This document shows positions 45,655-58,274 of a stretch of 64,000 bases of DNA, in pieces. The notes beneath the pieces are model-generated. The model had not been told where the DNA came from and did no database searches. It saw nothing but the letters and a program-made list of their open reading frames with translations. This DNA comes from Apricaphanius iberus. Lineage: Eukaryota > Chordata > Actinopteri > Cyprinodontiformes > Aphaniidae. The DNA is taken from assembly GCA_028564705.1 (NCBI GenBank), contig JAPXFQ010002744.1:1-64000 (forward strand). Direction: 5' to 3'. How positions within the stretch are numbered: the stretch's first letter is position 1; each line of letters begins with the position of its first letter. Made by a program: the position numbers and the translations under genes.

Positions 45655-46068
45655 ACAGTACAGGCCAGATGTTTGGACACACCTTCTCATTCAATTTCCT
45701 TTATTTTCATGACTATTGTAGATTCACACTGAAGGCATCAAAACTATGAATATAACACATATGGAATTATGTAGTAATTTAAAAAAAAAGTGTGAAATAG
45801 CCTAGCCTCCAAAGTCACCATTTTGGGTGACTACCTCTTGAAGCTCAAGAGAATGCAAAGCAGTAATCAGAGCAAAGGGTGGCTACTTTGAGGAATCTAA
45901 AATATAACATGTATTCAGTTATTTCACCCTTTTTGTTTAAGTACATACAGTAATTCCATCATTATGTGTTCATTCATAGTTTTGATGCCCTTAATTGAGA
46001 ATCTAAAATGTAGTCATGAAAATTAAGAAAACGCATTGAATGAAAACATGTGTCCAAACTTTTGGACC
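45655..46068 (+). mobile_element. Internally deleted Tc1-family element
   Basis: The left end (TACAGTACAGGCCAGATG, then TTTGGACACACC) and the right end (GTGTCCAAACTTTTGGACC) are inverted, and the subterminal regions (CATTCAAT...GGCATCAAAAC) are also mirrored. Near 45842-45905 one frame reads SRECKAVIRAKGGYFEESKI, the C-terminus of fish Tc1 transposase. The bulk of the transposase is missing. Just right of the left arm, CCTCCAAAGTCACC marks a deletion joint shared with 49738-49930. Confidence 0.85.
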
Positions 46069-46777
46069 ATATATATATATATATATATATATATTTAGGG
46101 GCTACTTTTTTATTTAATGAAATAAAGGAGAGATCAATGGAATTTTTGGTTTGAACTCCACAATAGCATCCACACATGGCCTTTTTAACAGATTCTTCTT
46201 TTATCCAGTTGCTAAAGCAAACTAAATGGTTAACATTTTCTGTATGTAAAGCTGACCTCATCATTCTCTTGAAGGGACTATCATATAACAAGAGTATTTT
46301 CAGTCAAAGGCTTCCGCAGTTTTTCTGTAACACAGACTGCAACTGTAGTGGAGGAAACCAGCTGCCTATCGAGGTACTGATTCAGGGTGAGATCACTCTG
46401 TTCCACCTGGGAGTACCTGCCGGAGCTCAACTTAAGGCCATTCAGAGTATGAGAAGATATGGCGGAGAATGGGCTGTTAATTATTTTGTTCTTTATTATT
46501 TCCACACAGCTGCTGATACAGTTTTGAATGGTGTACGTGCCATGAATGTTATGTGTGATCTCCTATAAAAAATAAATACAACAAAGGTAGAGCTAAACAA
46601 AATATATTAATAAACATAACATTTGGATACCAACTGTCTTTGTTGACACACACATAAATGTGTGTGTTATTTATACACACACACATCTCCTGCTACACAA
46701 TTCCTCACCGTGAACTGCGTTAAAAAAATGAATCAAGTTAATTTCATGAATTAAGCAATACATTTTCACAGCCCTAA
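46069..46777. other. Intergenic with short (TA)n and an unassigned 130-codon frame
   Basis: A short TA array (46069-46094) touches the right end of the Tc1 element. An ATG-initiated 130-codon frame (46176-46568) has no motif I recognise, no splice context and no conserved composition, so I do not call it a gene. Confidence 0.4.
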
Positions 46778-46795
46778 AATATATATATATATATG

Positions 46796-46865
<70 letters not shown>

Positions 46866-46879
46866 ATATATATATTATA

Positions 46880-46920
<41 letters not shown>
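46778..46920. repeat. (TA)n microsatellite
   Basis: About 140 bp of TA alternation with a few interruptions (TATATGTATA, TATAATATA). Confidence 0.97.
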
Positions 46921-46923
<3 letters not shown>

Positions 46924-47059
46924 AAACTATATATCCAGTCAATTTGAAAAGGATTAAAATAGATCACCAAACAAATTTACCAAAGGTACAAAATTCTGCA
47001 GGTAGCAGATAGCATGTTGAATGACAACTTCATAAGAGTGAGATTAGTAAAGTAAACGA

Positions 47060-47500
47060 TAATCATTGACTTGTATGGAAGACTGGCTGGGAGAAAATGT
47101 CTTCTCTATAAGGCTCAAAAGTTGTATGTGGATCAACTACAAACCTTCTGGAACAACGTCCTTTGGACATATGGCCCAAACACCTCATAATAAACATCAA
47201 GCATGGAGGAACAGAGGCATTGATTTGGGCCTGTTTTCACAGAGTCATCAAAAATATTTGGTCATACAAGAGCCTACTGAACACAGCCACAAATCTTAAG
47301 TGAAATGGGTGAAAAGGAAAACTAATCAAGATGCATTGGCAGAAGGACATTTCAGAGCTGACTGAAATGCTTTGCATTAAAATCATCTGCCATCTTTTGT
47401 GAACTAATGCTTTGTTGTGAAAAGGTCACATAAAGTCACAAAATGACCCCAAATTATTGCAGCTGAGGCTATTAGTGATTGAATCATAAGATGCTAATAT
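47060..47500 (+). pseudogene. Decayed Tc1-family transposase fragment
   Basis: The collinear words TTGTATGGAAGACTGGC, GGGAGAAAATGTCTTCT, TCAAGCATGGAGGAACAG and TTGATTTGGGCCTGTTTTC match the region of fish Tc1 transposase that encodes VKHGGG...WACF. Further right, AAATTATTGCAGCTGAGGCTATTAGTGATTG continues in the same sense. Frameshifts and stops are frequent. Confidence 0.65.
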
Positions 47501-49660
47501 TTTTATCCCATTACTGTGAGTTTGAGGGTTTGCTACAATAAGTTCTGAACCATCCTATAAAACAACCACTTTACATATTTATATCTATTTACATTAAGTT
47601 AAAAATTGGATCCAACATTCAGCCAAAGAACAAAGTAAAAACATGCAGAAATGTTTAAGAGTTAAAAGGTTCTCAGTGAAGAGAAAAATTGGTCATTTCT
47701 CAGAGGATTATTTGGACTTTCCCAAAAGAACTAATCAATCAGTCACATGATCTTGCATGTTCATAGTAAAAGAATTGTTCGTATTAAAAAGCTAAATAAA
47801 TAAATAAAATTCAGTTGTATTTCTCTGTAGTAAATTATTGGCATCACTCTGTAAATAAAATACCATGCGCATGTTGATGGTCGTTTACAGTGTTTAAAGA
47901 AGAAGGAAATATCCAAGAAAAAAAAAATCTAAAGAGTTTATCCAAAAATTATAACTCAGAAGCTGTAGTGAGGGATGTCCTTCTTTTAAAAAGAAGAATA
48001 TAAGTCTACCAACAATATTTTCATGAATCAGAACCAGATGAGAGGTCGCGCACCCCTGATACCATGAGATAAGACAACTTACTGACTGGGAGCTGCTGGA
48101 TGCCAACGAGAGCTCCATGTCACCACACATAGCCTCTGGCATCCATCATACCAAGCAGTGATAAAGCCCATCAGCCACAATCACTGCAAAGCTGGGTCAA
48201 AGCCCTGCCAAATTATGCTCTCTAACCGTTCATTTTACCCTTGAGCTCTGGCACGGTGAGCTGCAATTCAACCTTTTTGGTGTGAAGCTGCAAATCTTCG
48301 CATGAGCTAAACTGCCCCTTATTTGAATATCTGTGACTGATTAAAAGCAAAAGGCTTTTATTATGTAAGACTGTTTTTATTTCTTTGATATTTGTACTCA
48401 TTTTGCATGATGACACATTTTTGACTCCAGTACATCAGAAAAAACCACAGGACAGCTTTTTCAACAGCCTCCAAGCACAGCAGAGTTTGTGTGAGGCCCA
48501 GAACCTGGAGAGATTTTGACTTTGGGGATTAGTATCTAACACCAAACTGATAACTGTGGTTTGATAGCACGGTGTCAGTAAACCAGTAGACGCCTGACTG
48601 TCAGTGCTATTTAAGAAAGATTTATTACAGATAGATTCTGAATATTTTTGTAAAATGTTTGGATTTCATTACCTTCCTGCACTACACTGTTTCAAGGGAG
48701 ATCAAATATCAACCTTACTTTAGATAGGCTTTGGGTCAAAGTGAAGATTGCTATTGAGCTTATAGAATCCGTCCTAAAAAGAGATACCAGTCTCCTTTAC
48801 TCTGGAGCTCATGATTTTCTTGCAGTTTGATGGTTGACCTGCTGGCTAAATTGTTCACTTAAAAATGTTGGTAAATTAGCTCAGAGTGCATTCGTTCGTC
48901 TTGAACGGGCAACGCTTGAACCCCACACTAAAACATTATGTCATTAAAGAACAAAAATGATAACAGATGTTTTCCTAACCCCTACGCCCACCCACACCAA
49001 CCCCCTCTATGTAGCTCAGGGTGGTTAAATGTTTCAAGAAACTTACTCCATTTGATTTGGAGCTATTTGTGCAGCACCAAATTATTGTAGGTCAAGTTAA
49101 ATCGTGAAGTCCTGATTCTCCGTGCCTTTGAAAAGAGTCCCATATGATTGTTTAGAATCCACAGACTCTTATCAGAGAGAAGTGGAGAGTTAAATCTTAG
49201 CCAAAACAAAACGTTTTGTATATAATTGGTCTTTCAAACAGACAGAACCTGAGGCTAGTAGAGAACAGCCTGCCTGACCAACTGAAGCTAAAAAAAAAGA
49301 TCAACTATGAAGGCAGAAGTGAGCGTCAAATGCTGGTCAACCGCAAAAAACAACAGTAGTTGTTGGGAAACAATAAGTATGTAGAGGTGTCGTTTAAAAG
49401 TGAACGTAAGACTTTTTCCTTGTGGCCGTCTTAAGAATTCAAACAATTCAGAAACAATATAAAAGAGGGAGCTTTGGGTAACGATAATTACAGGTGTATG
49501 CTGGCCAAAAATAACCCAATAAAAACGCCACAAAAAGGTGTGCTGGGTAACGGGAGGTTAGCGTTGTTGTGAGTCTCATGTTGAATTACAACAGGTCTCT
49601 ATCTGGGTGAGTAAACCTTCAGATTTAGAAATCTATATTGAAAAAAACATAACAAATTGA
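47501..49660. other. Intergenic, no gene seen
   Basis: This is AT-rich and non-coding in appearance. A C-rich patch at 48978-49012 contains CCCACCCACACCAACCCCC. No RNA gene or repeat was assigned. Confidence 0.45.
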
Positions 49661-49702
<42 letters not shown>

Positions 49703-49704
49703 TA

Positions 49705-49736
<32 letters not shown>

Positions 49737-49737
49737 G
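49661..49737. repeat. (TA)n microsatellite
   Basis: A TA array of about 77 bp with short TATAATATA breaks. It directly adjoins the left end of a Tc1-family element. Confidence 0.95.
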
Positions 49738-49930
49738 TATGGACACAGCTTCTTCTCATTCAGTGCGTTTTCTTTATTTACATTGTAGATTCTCACTAAA
49801 GGCATCAAAACATAGTACTGTAAAAGTACATAGTACTTTTACAAAAAACTGTGAAATAATGGCCTCCAAAGTCACCGGACCTGAACCCAATCAAGAATAT
49901 TTTGGGTGATTTTAAGGTGTTTTTAATTTT
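49738..49930 (+). mobile_element. Second internally deleted Tc1-family element (partial)
   Basis: The left arm (GGACACAGCTTCTTCTCATTC, TTTACATTGTAGATTC, GGCATCAAAAC) is the same as in the 45655 element. After CCTCCAAAGTCACC, one frame reads KSPDLNPIKNILGDF, the SPDLNPIE motif of Tc1 transposase around its third acidic residue. The right arm is missing. Confidence 0.8.
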
Positions 49931-50054
49931 GTGTGCGCAGCCGGTCTGAATGACGTGCTAGAAATACAGCCAGTGTGAATGACGTATTACAGATACTTTG
50001 GATGCTAAACAAGCCATGTTGCCGGATCGGTAATTAAAAAATGCTAGATCTGTG

Positions 50055-51130
50055 TAGGGCTGCACAATTAATCGGACTTTGATCGTGATCACGATTTTGG
50101 TGGCCACAATTAAATTAACCTGATCGTCAACGATATTTACATTCAAAATGCAAGCTCTTCTGCTTTGTCCTTTATCACACATCGACTCAATCAATATTTT
50201 AGGAGCCACCAGGGGGCAAACGCATGGCTAAAGCTTCATTAACCTGCCCAAATAAAAACCGCGCACATGCCACTCAGCACTCATAATGGCTGCACTATGC
50301 TTGCTACGTAGCAGATGAAAAACAGTACTTGAGCAATGCAGTAGGTCCAAATCTCCATATAGATCTGACTAGTAAGAAGAAAGTTCCCGAAAGTGTATTA
50401 CCGCCACAGTAAGCAGCCGGTGGATGATACGCTATCCCACAATGCAGTAGACGCCCCGAAATCTTTGAAGAAGGACCAAAAAATGGCTACAGACGAACTG
50501 TCAACCATTGATACCGCCGCAGTTTCAGCAGATAAATGAACGTGAAGCAATGTTACTGATTACTGTAATAGTTTTTCGACTGATCAAACATTTAAGTTGT
50601 TAAGTCATACCAGACAAAATAACGGCTAGAGGATGGCGGGACCACAGGCGAACGTAATGTAAACATCTGGGTCAACAGAACAGTCAATACGGGTCAAAGA
50701 ACATGCAAAATATGTGGAGCAGTACATCTGATTTCATGTCTATTATGCAATTGTTTGCTATGCAGCATTTACTACATTAACGGGCGAGTAATCGTTGCTA
50801 AGTAGCATATAGTAAATACTAAGGATTTGGGTGCAGGGAATGTCAAAGGCCTTTTCTGTAAAAGCTGTAATTGTTTATGTTAAATTGCACTTTGAGTAGT
50901 ATTTTAGTAGTTTGTTTTCTTTGTTTTTGTTTGTTTTGCATTTTTATCATCTATTCTAATCTAAAGTTTTATTCTTCGCAAACAGATGTTGCAACATTGT
51001 ACGTTTATAATTGGTGCAACAAAAATAGATATTTTACAGGACTGGATGAATGATTGTGATTAATAATTGTGATTACGATATTGATAAAAATAATTGTGAT
51101 TATTATTTTGGTCATAATCGTGCAGCCCTA
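50055..51130. mobile_element. hAT-type element with TAGGGCTGCACRATTA termini
   Basis: The left end TAGGGCTGCACAATTAATCG and the right end ATAATCGTGCAGCCCTA are inverted repeats. The subterminal regions carry many AATTGTGATTA/ATCGTGATCACGAT words. At 1,076 bp it has no intact transposase. A GC-richer centre (50390-50680) may be a remnant of a host or transposase exon. The 8-bp duplications are not recognisable. Confidence 0.8.
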
Positions 51131-54100
51131 ATCCGGGACCATTTGGGCATGATAATCTGATGTTGATGTTTTGGCTGGCGAGCTTGTAAAACTCTCTATA
51201 CAGTTCTTTAGAAGCACTCCAAAGAGATTTGCTTTTTATGACAGTGAAATTACGCCACAAGCCTGGGGCAACAGAGGGCCAATATCTGCAAAGTAACAGT
51301 GTGTCTTTAAGCTTTTATCTAATGTTTTATCTGCAGATGTGAACAAGTTTGAGTAGCTGTTTTATTGTAGCATTATAATTGAATGCTGTTTTGTAGTCTT
51401 TTTATGTTCTCTTGTTTTTCCTGTTTTGAAGAGTGGTTAAGAAATAAAGTGAGATATACATAGATTGCGAACACACCCCAAGAAAACTGAAAGAGATGGT
51501 ATAAAAAATAGTTCTTAGACACTGTAGCCAACTTTGAAAAGTAAATTATAGATTATAAAGACGAATTTCTTTATGTTTATCTAATAGAAATTTGTTAAAA
51601 ATGCCATTAATTGTCATTAATAAATCAATGAATCTATTTATCCATTCTCCTGTCAAAAAAAGCAATAAACACAATAACGCAACACTAAAAGAGAGGCTCT
51701 ATTGGCTGCTAGTAGCTTGCAATTTGTGTTACATTACCTCCTTGTCTTGGGTGCTGGGCAGCATGTCTGCTAAATTAGATATTTCTCAATTAACAAGTGA
51801 CAAAGTTTTGAGTGTTTAAGGTCAAACTTTGCCAGACTATAATGAAAGCTGTGTCTCTATCCATTTTCTCTAAATTGGATGGCAAAGTAATGATAACTGT
51901 TGTCAGAAAAAAAACCCACACTGAAACCAACTACAAACCCGTAACCTTCATGACTGATGAACGGGTAAGAGCAAAGAGAATCATCAGAGAACAACAGTGT
52001 AAAATTGTTTAAATGTAATGCATAAAAGCTCTGAAAATAAACATTGCCAAAATGTTTCGAAAAACTGTTCTTTTTTTTATGAACAATTGTTTTTTTTTTT
52101 TAATCTCATGCTGTGAACGTGAAAAATATACATTTATAGAGCACTTTTCATGATAAATTCAGCACCAAGTGCTTTAAATTAAATAAAAATATGAACAGAT
52201 TGAAAAATTAACAATACACATTTAAAGCTAAATCTATCATACACAACCAGTTATACTCTCAGCAAAACAAGACACATACACATTTTGGCCCTTGGCATTT
52301 CATTGCAGGAACACTGCATCAAAAGATTGAATTCTGTTGTTTATTTGCCAATTGCACAGCAAACAAACTTAGCTTGCTTCGACTGTTTACAGCCACATTC
52401 GAACTGTTGTTTCATTTAAAAATATACATTAATAGAAGCTAAAATTGTTTTGGTGTCTTGGGATAGAGGGGTTAAGAGCAGAGACAAATAGGAACATGAC
52501 CTGTTTTGTATGTTTATGGATCCAAATAGACAAATTAATGGTCAAACACTCGAAGGGAAATGAAACCTACGCAACAATTGTTTCTTTGGAGGTATTTGAT
52601 TTCCATTAAACATTCAGTTTGCCTTTTTGTGAGCCCATGTTCATCGAGACATGGCTTTTAATAGATGGATACCTATTGAGGCCAAACCATTAATTGATGT
52701 GCTGGGAAAGAATGAGGTAATTTCACCATTGCCATTAATCTCTACACCATCAATTTGTCAACAATTACATACATGTGTACCAGACCTAAAATAAAGACAT
52801 TTCCAGGTTTACAGGAAAATTTACATTAGTTTTGGCTCTGGTGTGACCAAAAGTCTTAGATGATGATGTGTTGTTAAACCTTTTATTTATTTGTATAACC
52901 AAGTATTCACTTCGGCTTAGGTTCCATTTTTCTAATCATGCGTAAAACCAGTACCGACTTCTTAAAATGAAATAGCTCTTCACATGAATATGCAAATAGA
53001 TGTTGTCGTAGCACTGCAACCTATAAACAGCAGCCACATTATTCAGTGGTCAACTTTTTAAACAATAAACAGACAGCCACAAGTATATCCACTTCAAAGC
53101 CAAATAAATATTGAATCACAGAAAAACACTCATTAAGTGGGTGTCGGCTCAAAAAGCACAACAGACCACAAAAGAGAAACAATTTGGCAACCCTGAACCA
53201 TTGTGTCTCCAGTGCTCGGTGATGCCAGCTCATCATTACGCATGTGAACTAAAATTAAGTTAATTGGAATAAACAAACCACTACAGTGTCAGAGCATAAA
53301 GCTGAATGTTAAATATTTTCTATAGTTTTAGACCAACTTCTTTAAAATTCATATTTAGTTGGCATGTCTGTAATATATGTCTGTTCACGGACTGAAGTTG
53401 ATACATACTTGACTAACTTGCAGTTTTGCTGTATATAATGCAAATAATACAACTCTTTTCAGAAGTTCAAATGTTGTTAAGGCGGAGAAAGGACCCACCT
53501 TTCTTCAGGACAAAAGCTCTTAAAATGAAACCGATCCTTTAAGTATGAAGGCCAGTTTCATAATATATTTCACACACGTGTAAGTGCAAACCTCCTGGAG
53601 AGATTTAGGACCCGTTGTGCTGTACATTACATTACACACCCACACACTCATGCATCGAGTGAGACGCAGAGAAGTCAGCCGCCTGTGGAGCCCTGCCAGT
53701 TTAGGGAGTCATGAGGTCTCGGGCAGATTAATGAGGAGGTACAAACCAAACATGTTTCTCATTGACTTTGCGGATGAACAGCAGGTTTTTGCTTCTGCTA
53801 GTTACTTGGAAACCTGGCGTCTGAAATATTTTGTTACTAATAGAAGAGTAATTGCACAGCTATTAGTGATGTACAATTTTTTCTTTCTGTCTTTGTTGAG
53901 TAATTTTGGCCTAATGGAGTGAAATTTAATGGATAAAAGTCCTGCAGTGCAGTTTCCTATATCTACCAGTAACTGATGATGATGTCAAATTTTTAACAGC
54001 TGAACAGCTAAGTTATTGTTCAACCAAAATACTTTATTTCACATGGCAAAGCCTTTTTCTAAGATATTAATAAAGACACATCATATAATAAACTGAACTG

Positions 54101-54374
54101 CAAGCTGGGTGTGAAAACCCGACATAGTTATTGTGTCTGTGTTTAAGATCAGAGTCCTGTGAACTCAGGAGGTGGCAGACTCTTTTGTTACAACACACAA
54201 TGCTAAATGTAACAAATGAAAACCCTGCAAAGACATATCAGCTAAAGGAACGATTTACCAAACTCCTTCTGCATGAAAAAGTTGATGTGGAGTACACTGT
54301 GCAAGTTGATGTATCAAAAACATTGGCATTCAAGTATCATCTTATTTGCTGTTCAATATAAATTTCTTTTTTGC
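51131..54374. other. Intergenic, no gene seen
   Basis: This is AT-rich. It includes a short echo of the fish repeat at 14851-15075 (about 52137-52180) and a stretch at about 52540-52760 rich in TTAAT/CATTAA words that might be a conserved non-coding element. No exon is supported. Confidence 0.4.
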
Positions 54375-54835
54375 CTTTTATTTGTATTCAACTCCAGATT
54401 TTGTAGAACTTCATATCCTTGCAATTATCCCTAAAGGAGTTCTTTGCAAATACGATTTAGACAACTCTGAATGGTAATTTTAAACTCAACAGTTCTATTT
54501 AGATCTGATATAATGACTATGTCTAACAGATTAACACATTTTGATCTAAAACCCTTGTCACTCTAGCTGTGTGTTTAAGGTTGTTGCACTGCTGGAGGGT
54601 GAACCGCCACATTCAGCCACAAATCTGGCAGCCTTTAACTGGCTTTCTTCAAAGATTCCCCTGTGTTTACCTGCAACCACATTTCTGTCAACCCTGACAA
54701 GCTTCCATTTCCCTGTTAAAGTAAAAGTGTCCCCAAAGCAAAATGCTCTCAAGAAGATGAAGTGTGTGAAGTGTGCTAAATACAAATGCACACCACACAT
54801 CGCATTTTGAAATCCATGTATCATTTTTCCTTCCA
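54375..54835 (-). pseudogene. Decayed Tc1-family fragment, antisense
   Basis: Left to right, TTTTGTAGAACTTCATATC, TTTTGATCTAAAACCC, TAGCTGTGTGTTTAAGGTTG, CTGCTGGAGGGTGAACC, CTTCAAAGATTCCCCTGTG and CTGTCAACCCTGACAAGCTTCC reproduce the complement of a fish Tc1 transposase gene in order. Transposase sense is leftwards. The frames are broken; the 93-codon minus-strand frame here is a by-product of this relic. Confidence 0.75.
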
Positions 54836-55174
54836 TTTTTTATGAAATTGCTTTATTCTATCACTTTAAACTCTATTAAGACATTGCACTGTACACTGAA
54901 GTTTGTGCTAATGACCTGACAAAAGGTGTAAAACCTCAGCAGCTATGACTAATTTAGCAAGGCACTACATTCCCATGCTAAATTAATAAGATATAAGGGA
55001 TTACAAAAAGCTCTGAGGAAATCCAGAAGTTGTGACATGCAATAAAACATACTTTTTTTTCTCACTTTCGCATTAAATAAGTGTTTTCTGTTTTAGATCA
55101 TTCTAGATTACCCACATTATTTCTATTTGCTTGATTCCAGGGTAACTAGACACATTTTTTATTGCCCTCTGCCA
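54836..55174. other. Short intergenic spacer between Tc1 relics
   Basis: An AT-rich spacer with nothing assignable. Confidence 0.4.
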
Positions 55175-55690
55175 AGTCAGAGGTTAACATACACTATAAT
55201 TCCCATTCCTTTAAAAAGTCTGGGAAATACCGCAATCATAATGAAATATTTTAAGCTTCTAAAAAGTTAAGTCACAATATTTGAGTTAAATGAAAGTGCT
55301 TATTTAGATGTCTTCTAATGCAATACTTCAAATGGACTGCTTTCTTTTGTTACATCTTATGAGATTCAAAAGAGATTCTCAAAAATTTCAGGAGGAGATA
55401 TGTGGACTCCTTGGATCCAATTTTGAGATACTGAAAGTGCTGCATCTATCTGTTTAAAGAATTATATGCAAATGGATATGATTTTTGCTGGAAGTGATTG
55501 TGCACTTCCCAAAATGAATGGTAAATTTCAATCGGTGTTTTTGAGCGGTCGTCATGAAGCCCTCTGGACCATCCAGGAGAACATTTGCGAGCAGAGCTAA
55601 AAAAGGTGTGGATGAGCAAGATGCCCTGAAAATGTTTAATGTTAGACTGAGAAAAATTGGTAATTTGTGTTTTTGTAGACTTTCCATCAG
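55175..55690 (+). pseudogene. Decayed Tc1 (salmonid/Sleeping-Beauty-type) remnant
   Basis: The start reads AAGTCAGAGGTTAACATACACTA, then TCCTTTAAAAAGTCTGGGAAA and AAGCTTCTAAAAAGTTAAGTCA. This is the order of the left end of the fish Tc1 group whose termini contain CAGAGGTTTACATACACTAAG. Further right, GATTGTGCACTTCCCAAAATGAATGG matches the transposase segment GGTGCACTTCACAAAATAGATGG. It is heavily mutated and rearranged. Confidence 0.65.
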
Positions 55691-58274
55691 TTTTAGGTTT
55701 CAGATATGCTTCCTGAATGCATTCATAACCTGTGAATATTTTTTTAAGATTCTGTTTGGCTACAGCCACATACTTTCATGGTCATTAATTTAGATGTATG
55801 CAATAGACAAACAGTAGTTTAAACTCTGTGAGTAGAAACAAATAAATACTTGATAAAAAAAAAATACAATCAAAACTGGAGAAGTGTTGCGTAAAAAAAA
55901 TCACGTTTTTTTTTTACGTTGATTTTCATCTGAATTAAGGAGGTAGAGGCAGAGTTGCATATTCGGCCTTATCAGAGAGCTTGAGAGATTTCAGAGTTTT
56001 TTGCACAGACGTGATTCAGTATCCCTACAAGTTTTCTCACTGATCTCTCTCTATCTTTGATCGCCATGATCTTGAAGCATGCCACTGCATGAAGAATTAT
56101 ACGCTGAAATCTTCACGGAAAGCTTCTGCCCTACATTTTGAATTTGGGTGTGTATGAATTTTTCTCTTTCACATCTTATTTCACGTCTAAACCAGCACTC
56201 CTTTTAAATGCAATTCATATTTCTCTCCTACATGTCTTTACACTTTAATACAGTCTTTCCAATTGTATGTTTTGTCTTTAGAGATTGAGCAGATTACAAT
56301 CTAATAGCATCTGCCTCACTTTGTAACAGGCTCCACTTTCCTTCCTCTTGCTCCTGAACACACCACACCGTCCCTTTATTTTTACTGTCATGGAAGCACA
56401 CTTGTACGCGCAGGCATGCACGCACGCACACACGAACACACACATCAGGCTATAAATGTAATTCTTTGGTTTGATCCAGACCTCCCATTCATTTGTTTAG
56501 TTCTAAAGGTCTATGAAGTTGATATGTGTTTACATATTTGTTCACCCTTTCGCTCTTTTCCAGTAACTACGGGTGATGGTCTGACTTGTGTGCGTGTATA
56601 TATTTGTATGCCTTCCTCCCATTGCTGAATTACACAACTATTTCCAACCCAGGCCCTGAGAACTGGTCGGATGTGATCTGATGATTTTATTGCAGCTAAA
56701 GGCCTTCAGAGGAATCAATCTGTCTCTCTTATGTACACGCATGCACGCAAATGAATATATATATATATATATTTGTGTCTTCCTGTCTCTCACTTCCACC
56801 AGTCTTTTTTTCCCTCCCTCCACATCTGTTAATCTGCTCAGGGAATAGCAGAAGGCAGAGGTTTCCAAACCTCTGTGCTTTTACGTGTCATGCAATTCAT
56901 CACTGGTTGAGTCTAAAGTTATGAGAAAGTCATACTTTGACTGAGAAATGGGGCCTGAACTTATATCAGATTATGGGTTGCACAACAGTAGCCCAGAGGT
57001 GAATGTTGGTTTATTGGAGGTCTGGGGTAAAGGTGGTCAGATTGGATTTATAGCCCTCTGTTAAAAAAAAAAAAAAGTCCAATGAACATAAAAACGACCT
57101 CCAGGGCTACTTTTGGATCCATTTCATCTTTAAAACATGTTGAATATTTGGTGGAAACTAACATTTGCAATAACACAAAGCCTCCCATCTCGTAGTCCAT
57201 AAACTCACCTGTGTAAATGAAGAAGTTACCACTGAATACTTGACTGAATAATGTTGTTGGTCTTTACACGACCCAGAAGAATTCTGAATGAACACAAAGG
57301 CAGAGGCCAAGAGGGTTGACCTATGCCTTTTAGAGAGATAAATAACAATAACATGAATAAGAACAAAGAAAAAAACAAAAATAACATTATATAAACAGAA
57401 AACTGGTACTTAAGGGGACTAATTGAGCCAAAAGTCATAATAGGACTGGCTTTAAACGCAGAAATTTCTTGCTGAATAGCAGCAAAGCAAACACCTGCTC
57501 CACCATGTGGCCACGATGAACTTAACCAGTGTTACTCTGCATTTTTTTTTGGATCTTTGATAATAATTAAAGATAGTGAAGTATGATGTCCATAAACCAA
57601 AAAGATGGTTTTCAAAAAGATATTAAACAACAGGATGATTCCTCGTTCAGGTCTTTCTTTGATTATTTTACCCAAGTTCTAAAAAGTACAAAATGACTTC
57701 AATCATTTCCTATAGTCTGTGGATGGTTGTCGCAGCAACATATAAGTAAAAAAATAATAATCAATCACAATTCCTTAAAAATAAGAAGATATTCAATGTT
57801 AATGCAACTACCTTCTGCCATAACCTCGATTTGAAACTTTTGCACAATGCTGCAAGTAAATGACATGATGGTACCCTTTGGTGGACACCTAAGAGTCAAT
57901 CACGCATGGGGCCCAGCTCTTCTGTTCCATAAATGTGTTGTTAGTACATTGCTGCCTGCAAAGCCATTAAAGCCCCAGCTCCTGTTTAGACCTGAGGTTG
58001 CCCTCTGGTCTTTGTGTTCCCATCATGGTCCATCACTGATTGATTCTGACAGAGAACAATAATGGACATGCAGAGAAAGGGAATTCTCTCTGGCTATTTG
58101 TCAGTCCATATTAGCGCAACCCATTAGCCCCAAGTCTCTGAGTGACTGTAGGATTTCAGTGAGGACATCATATAATGCAACACTAGTGGTTTAGATGCAA
58201 CTTTCAACAAAAACTTTATGACATTTATACCTTTTTGTATTCTTCCCATGTCATGCATTTCCAGTTTTCTGCGT
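55691..58274. other. Intergenic, no gene seen
   Basis: It includes a CA-like stretch (56405-56442), a short TA array (56755-56772), and a more complex, GC-balanced patch at 57850-58135 that might be conserved non-coding DNA. No gene is supported. Confidence 0.4.

Noticed and set aside
46176..46568. 130-codon ATG-started frame
   Set aside because: No recognisable motif, no splice sites consistent with a gene, and it lies between Tc1 and TA repeats. Kept only as unassigned.
49599..49808. 69-codon minus-strand frame
   Set aside because: It is the translation of the (TA)n array and a Tc1 arm.
54558..54836. 92-codon minus-strand frame
   Set aside because: It is part of a decayed Tc1 transposase relic rather than an independent gene.
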